Position numbers and translations under genes: made by a program. A stretch of 9,791 bases of DNA from Bacillota bacterium. Its GTDB lineage: Bacteria > Bacillota > Clostridia > Tissierellales > Peptoniphilaceae. The notes below the pieces were generated by a model. It searched no databases, was not told the origin of the DNA, and was given only the letters and a program-made list of their open reading frames with translations. The DNA lies in the NCBI GenBank assembly GCA_023418835.1, contig JAEZYW010000181.1, forward strand, positions 1 through 9,791. The letters are read 5' to 3'. Shown one piece after another: positions 6,273-9,791 of this stretch. Each line of letters opens with the position of its first letter. Within the stretch, counting starts at the first letter, position 1.

Positions 6273-8591
6273 ATGGCGAATTCGAGAAGAAGAGTGAAGA
6301 AGAGGACGAAGAAAAAGTCTTTAAATTTTGAAATTAATAGTTGGACTAGGGTCATACTAATCCTTTCTGCGATTATATTGTCCCTTTGTTTTTTGACTGA
6401 TAAAATGGGCAGTGTGGGATTTTTTATTAACAATTTCTTTTACTTTATTTTAGGAAATTCCACAATAGTTCTTCCTATATTAATGGTTTTTTTGGCAATT
6501 AATTCTTATTTAAATTCCATTGAAACTTCGGATATGTTGTTGGTGGTATCTGCCTTATCAATTTTAATTTTATCATCTATATTTCTAGACTCAATTTCCT
6601 CTCTTCCTGGTATTTATAGAAATAGATTTGCTTTTGGAATTGACCCTAGAATAATAGGTATAAATGGAGGCATTTTAGGGGCTTTCATTAATTCCTTCTT
6701 ACTTAATTTATTTGGAAGTTTAGGTCTTACTCTCATAGTCGTGGTTTTGGCATCTGTATCTTTAGTCGTATTTTTCAATTTAGACTACCAAGAAATGGGA
6801 AATAATATTGCAATTGGCTTTGAAAATATAAATGAAAAATCCAAAGAGATTATTAATAATGCCAAAGAAAAATCCATTGAAAGAAAGAACAATAAGGAAA
6901 TAAAAGGGATTGAATACGATAATAGAAGAGAAGAAATTAAAATAAATCATCCTAACTTGATGGACAGTAGCCAAGCTTTCGAAGAAGAAAATAAAAAGGC
7001 TATTAGTTTTCAAATGGGAGAGACTACAGAAAGTAATCAAGAACCCTTTGTAATAGAAAGTCGAAACTTAGAAGAAGAAAAGGAACTAGAAAAAATTTCT
7101 AAAGTGACGGCATCTGATAAATTGGAAATCCAAAAAGAAATTAATGACAAAGAAGAATCCACTCCTGTATACGAGTATCCTCCAATTTCTTTATTAAACA
7201 AAAGAAAACAAAGAGATAAAATAGATAAAGAAGAGATTTATAGAAATAGTAGAATAATCGAAGAAACCATGGCTAATTTTGGAATTGATGCTAAAGTTCA
7301 AAGTGTAAATACTGGACCTACTGTAACTTGTTATGAATTGGTACCAGCGGCGAACGTAAGACTTAATAGGATAGTTGGATTGGCAGACAATCTTTCCTTT
7401 AGTTTGGCATCTCCAGATATTAGAATTGAAGCTCCAATTCCAGGAAAGACAGCCGTAGGTATTGAGGTTCCCAATAGGGAAAAATCCATGGTAACATTGG
7501 AAGAAGTTATTAACTCCAATGCCTTTAGAGAAATAGATTCTGATATACCACTGGTTTTGGGAAAAGATACGGATGGAGATATAATAATCTCTACTATTGA
7601 CGATATGCCCCATCTTTTGATAGCAGGCGCTACGGGATCTGGTAAGTCGGTTTGCATAAATTCCATTATAATTTCTCTATTGTATAAGACTTCTCCTAAA
7701 GATTTAAGGCTTATATTAATCGATCCTAAGATAGTTGAATTGGGAGTTTATAACGATATTCCCCATCTTTTAATACCAGTTGTAACTGACCCTAAAAAGG
7801 CTGCGTCCACATTAGCTTGGGCAGTAGAAGAAATGGAAAGAAGGTATAAAACTTTTGCAGAAAATTTTGTAAAAGATATTCATGGATATAATGAAAAGTT
7901 TGAAGGCACTGATGAAAAACTTCCAAAGATTGTAATTATAATTGACGAGTTGGCTGACTTGATGATGGTAGCTTCCAATGAGGTTGAAGACTACATTGCC
8001 AGATTGGCACAAATGGCTAGAGCGGCAGGGATGCATTTAATATTGGCAACCCAAAGGCCTTCTGTAGATGTCATTACTGGAACGATTAAGTCAAATATCC
8101 CATCTAGGATTTCCTTTGCCGTTTCTTCCCAAGTAGATTCTAGAACCATACTAGATTCCTCAGGGGCAGAAAAACTCTTAGGAAAAGGGGATATGTTATT
8201 TGATGCTTCCACTTATTCAAAACCCAAAAGAATCCAAGGGACCTTTGTATCTGCAAAAGAGGTGGATAGAGTTGTGGACTTCTTCAAAGGCAGAGATTAC
8301 AATGTGGATGTAAGTGAAGAAATAATAGAAGAAATTGAAATAGCAAGTGATATGAAGAAAATGGATGCGGATCCTTTATTTATGGATGCTTTAAAGCTGG
8401 TAGTATACGATGAACAGGCTTCAATATCTTATTTGCAAAGAAGGTTAAGCATTGGATACTCACGGGCAGCCAGAATTGTGGATACTATGGAAGAACAAGG
8501 ATTTGTAGGTCCTTCTAAAGGCTCAAAACCTAGGGATATATTTATAACTGAAGAAGATTATTTAAAATTGTTAGGAGAAGATTTTGGCTAA
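6273..8591 (+). CDS. DNA translocase FtsK/SpoIIIE
   Basis: This is a membrane-anchored, ATP-driven DNA pump that clears chromosomal DNA from the division septum. At 772 residues it is close to B. subtilis SpoIIIE. A basic N terminus (RRRVKKRTKKK) is followed by four or five membrane helices between about residues 25 and 170, then a charged linker (about 175-300) rich in E and K. The alpha domain starts near YPPISLL (302). The motor has Walker A GATGSGKS (452-459), Walker B IVIIIDE (D558, E559) and the ATQRPSVDVITG motif. The C-terminal gamma winged helix, which reads KOPS/SRS polarity sequences, begins near D700 (DPLFMDALKLVVYDEQASISYLQRR). The ATG is 1 nt after the dut stop and lacks a clear ribosome binding site, so initiation probably depends on coupling to dut. 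Sequence alone does not separate a vegetative (FtsK/SftA) from a sporulation (SpoIIIE) role. Confidence 0.96.
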   Translation: MANSRRRVKKRTKKKSLNFEINSWTRVILILSAIILSLCFLTDKMGSVGFFINNFFYFILGNSTIVLPILMVFLAINSYLNSIETSDMLLVVSALSILILSSIFLDSISSLPGIYRNRFAFGIDPRIIGINGGILGAFINSFLLNLFGSLGLTLIVVVLASVSLVVFFNLDYQEMGNNIAIGFENINEKSKEIINNAKEKSIERKNNKEIKGIEYDNRREEIKINHPNLMDSSQAFEEENKKAISFQMGETTESNQEPFVIESRNLEEEKELEKISKVTASDKLEIQKEINDKEESTPVYEYPPISLLNKRKQRDKIDKEEIYRNSRIIEETMANFGIDAKVQSVNTGPTVTCYELVPAANVRLNRIVGLADNLSFSLASPDIRIEAPIPGKTAVGIEVPNREKSMVTLEEVINSNAFREIDSDIPLVLGKDTDGDIIISTIDDMPHLLIAGATGSGKSVCINSIIISLLYKTSPKDLRLILIDPKIVELGVYNDIPHLLIPVVTDPKKAASTLAWAVEEMERRYKTFAENFVKDIHGYNEKFEGTDEKLPKIVIIIDELADLMMVASNEVEDYIARLAQMARAAGMHLILATQRPSVDVITGTIKSNIPSRISFAVSSQVDSRTILDSSGAEKLLGKGDMLFDASTYSKPKRIQGTFVSAKEVDRVVDFFKGRDYNVDVSEEIIEEIEIASDMKKMDADPLFMDALKLVVYDEQASISYLQRRLSIGYSRAARIVDTMEEQGFVGPSKGSKPRDIFITEEDYLKLLGEDFG
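8573..8586 (+). promoter_or_regulatory. AGGAG site and TTG start of rimO inside the ftsK 3' end
   Basis: AGGAG (8573-8577) sits 6 nt before TTG (8584-8586), and both lie in the last codons of the FtsK-type gene. No ATG is available near the conserved N terminus; the first is at codon 23, past the LGCSKN motif. A GTG at 8599 is in frame but would remove five residues and is poorly placed relative to AGGAG. Confidence 0.8.
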
Positions 8592-9791
8592 TAAAAAGGT
8601 GTATTTTACGACTTTGGGATGTTCTAAAAACGATGTAGACACTGACTCCATGAGAAGTATTTTAGAAAAGAAGTCTTATGAAAGTGTATACGACCCAGAA
8701 TCTGCAGACATTATAGTAATAAATACTTGTGGATTTATTGAATCAGCTAAAGAAGAATCCATTGAAGAAATATTTAATATGGCTTCCATAAAAGAAGATA
8801 GAAAAATGTTAGTAAGTGGATGTTTGGCTCAAAGATATGGCAAAGAACTTTTGGAGGAGATTCCTGAAATAGACGGAATTTTGGGAACTGGACAAATTTC
8901 CAATATAGAAGAATTTATCAAAAGAATGGAAGAAGGAGAGAGGGTCAATGACGTTGGCAATCTTAATTCCCAGCATTCTGAAGGTATATACAAGACCGAG
9001 GTTTCTGTAACAGAGTATGTCAAAATTGGAGAAGGATGTAATAATTTTTGTAGTTATTGCATAATACCATCTTTAAGAGGAAAAAATCGTTCTAGAAGTA
9101 TTGAAAATATACTAAAAGAAGTGGAGCATCTGGTAGAAAAGGGCGCTCGAGAAATTATTCTCATAGCACAAAATACGACAGATTATGGAATCGATATCTA
9201 CGGAAAATATGCCTTACCAAAATTATTAAATAAACTCGAAGAAGTAGAAAAATTAAAGTGGATAAGAGTTTTATATCTATATCCTGACAATTTTTCAGAA
9301 GAGTTGATTCAATGCTTTAAAGAAAACAAAAAACTTTTACCCTATGTGGATATACCACTTCAACACGTCAATGACGAAGTGTTGAAGAATATGAATCGCA
9401 GAACTAACAAAGAAGATATAATAAAATTAATAAAAAAACTTAGAGAAAACGTACCAGGGATAGGAATTAGATCCACTTTTATTGTGGGATTCCCAGGAGA
9501 AAGGGAGGAGCAGTTTAACGAACTTATAGAATTTTTGAAAGAGGTTAAACTGGATAGAGTTGGGGCCTTTAAATTCTCGAGAGAAGAGGGAACTGTGGCG
9601 TACAAAATGGCAGACCAAATTCCTGAGGAAATAAAAGAAGAAAGGGTAAATATCTTAATGGAAGTCCAAGAGGAAATTTCCTTTGACAATCTCTACAAAA
9701 AAAGAGGAGACGTATTAGAGGCTCTTGTAGAAGAAGTTTACGATGATATTATTGTGGGAAGGACTTATTTAGACTCTCCAGAGATTGACGG
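8584..9791 (+). CDS. rimO: Ribosomal protein uS12 methylthiotransferase RimO, partial (3' end missing)
   Basis: RimO is a radical-SAM enzyme with two iron-sulfur clusters that adds a methylthio group to the conserved aspartate of ribosomal protein uS12. The 402 residues present out of about 440 show three parts. The N-terminal UPF0004 domain has cluster cysteines C13 (TLGCSKNDVDTD), C49 (NTCGFIESAKEESI) and C80 (SGCLAQ). The radical-SAM core has the CxxxCxxC motif C152-C156-C159 in EGCNNFCSYCIIPSLRG. The start of the TRAM domain ends at VGRTYLDSPEID at the window edge. GCSKN and GFIESAKEES mark RimO rather than MiaB (GCQMN, NTCAVRENA) or MtaB. It begins at TTG and overlaps the FtsK-type gene by 8 nt, so it is co-translated with it. 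In many Clostridia this ftsK-rimO pair precedes pgsA, cinA and recA; those would lie outside this window. Confidence 0.95.
   Translation, partial: MANKKVYFTTLGCSKNDVDTDSMRSILEKKSYESVYDPESADIIVINTCGFIESAKEESIEEIFNMASIKEDRKMLVSGCLAQRYGKELLEEIPEIDGILGTGQISNIEEFIKRMEEGERVNDVGNLNSQHSEGIYKTEVSVTEYVKIGEGCNNFCSYCIIPSLRGKNRSRSIENILKEVEHLVEKGAREIILIAQNTTDYGIDIYGKYALPKLLNKLEEVEKLKWIRVLYLYPDNFSEELIQCFKENKKLLPYVDIPLQHVNDEVLKNMNRRTNKEDIIKLIKKLRENVPGIGIRSTFIVGFPGEREEQFNELIEFLKEVKLDRVGAFKFSREEGTVAYKMADQIPEEIKEERVNILMEVQEEISFDNLYKKRGDVLEALVEEVYDDIIVGRTYLDSPEID

Noticed and set aside
7194..8212. Several minus-strand open frames of 73-139 residues within the FtsK-type gene
   Set aside because: They lie antisense to an intact, strongly conserved motor gene and show no family motifs or ribosome binding sites.

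Overview
This is an AT-rich bacterial chromosomal segment with all genes on the + strand. The genes are typical low-GC Gram-positive housekeeping genes: groEL, rpsU-yqeY, dut, a SpoIIIE/FtsK translocase and rimO. They have strong GGAGG-type ribosome binding sites, frequent AGA/ATA codons and occasional TTG starts. Protein wording looks most like anaerobic Firmicutes (Clostridia/Tissierellia, perhaps the Peptoniphilaceae), but that placement is inferred from memory of the families, not from a search.

Layout. Positions 1-1690 hold groEL (complete from its ATG; its promoter lies outside the window) and its terminator. A monocistronic YbjQ/UPF0145 gene (1768-2091) follows behind its own promoter, with a small palindrome at the expected transcription start. 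rpsU (bS21) and yqeY form the familiar two-gene operon (2258-2896), with a consensus-like promoter, a hairpin that could mask the rpsU ribosome binding site, and a strong terminator.

Positions 2946-5533 are a self-contained accessory cassette. A near-perfect sigma-A promoter, overlapped by a GTA-N13-TAC inverted repeat, drives a short GntR/YtrA-type repressor, an ABC ATPase and two related six-helix ABC-2 permeases. The genes overlap or are tightly spaced. The arrangement resembles the Ytr and Pmt exporters of Firmicutes; the substrate cannot be read from the sequence.

Positions 5534-5836 form the longest gene-free stretch. It holds a folded element of about 130 bp (13-bp stem with one bulge, an inner hairpin, and alternative AGACT/AGTCT pairings) flanked by a 10-bp direct repeat and ending in an intrinsic terminator. 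It is followed by the dut leader, which has a 12-bp inverted repeat over a TATAAT box. The element may be a small RNA or attenuator, or a small dispersed insertion-like repeat; this is the least explained part of the window.

From 5837 onward dut, ftsK/spoIIIE and rimO are packed with a 1-nt gap and an 8-nt overlap, so they are probably one transcript linking dUTP removal, chromosome translocation and ribosomal protein S12 modification. rimO runs off the right edge inside its TRAM domain.
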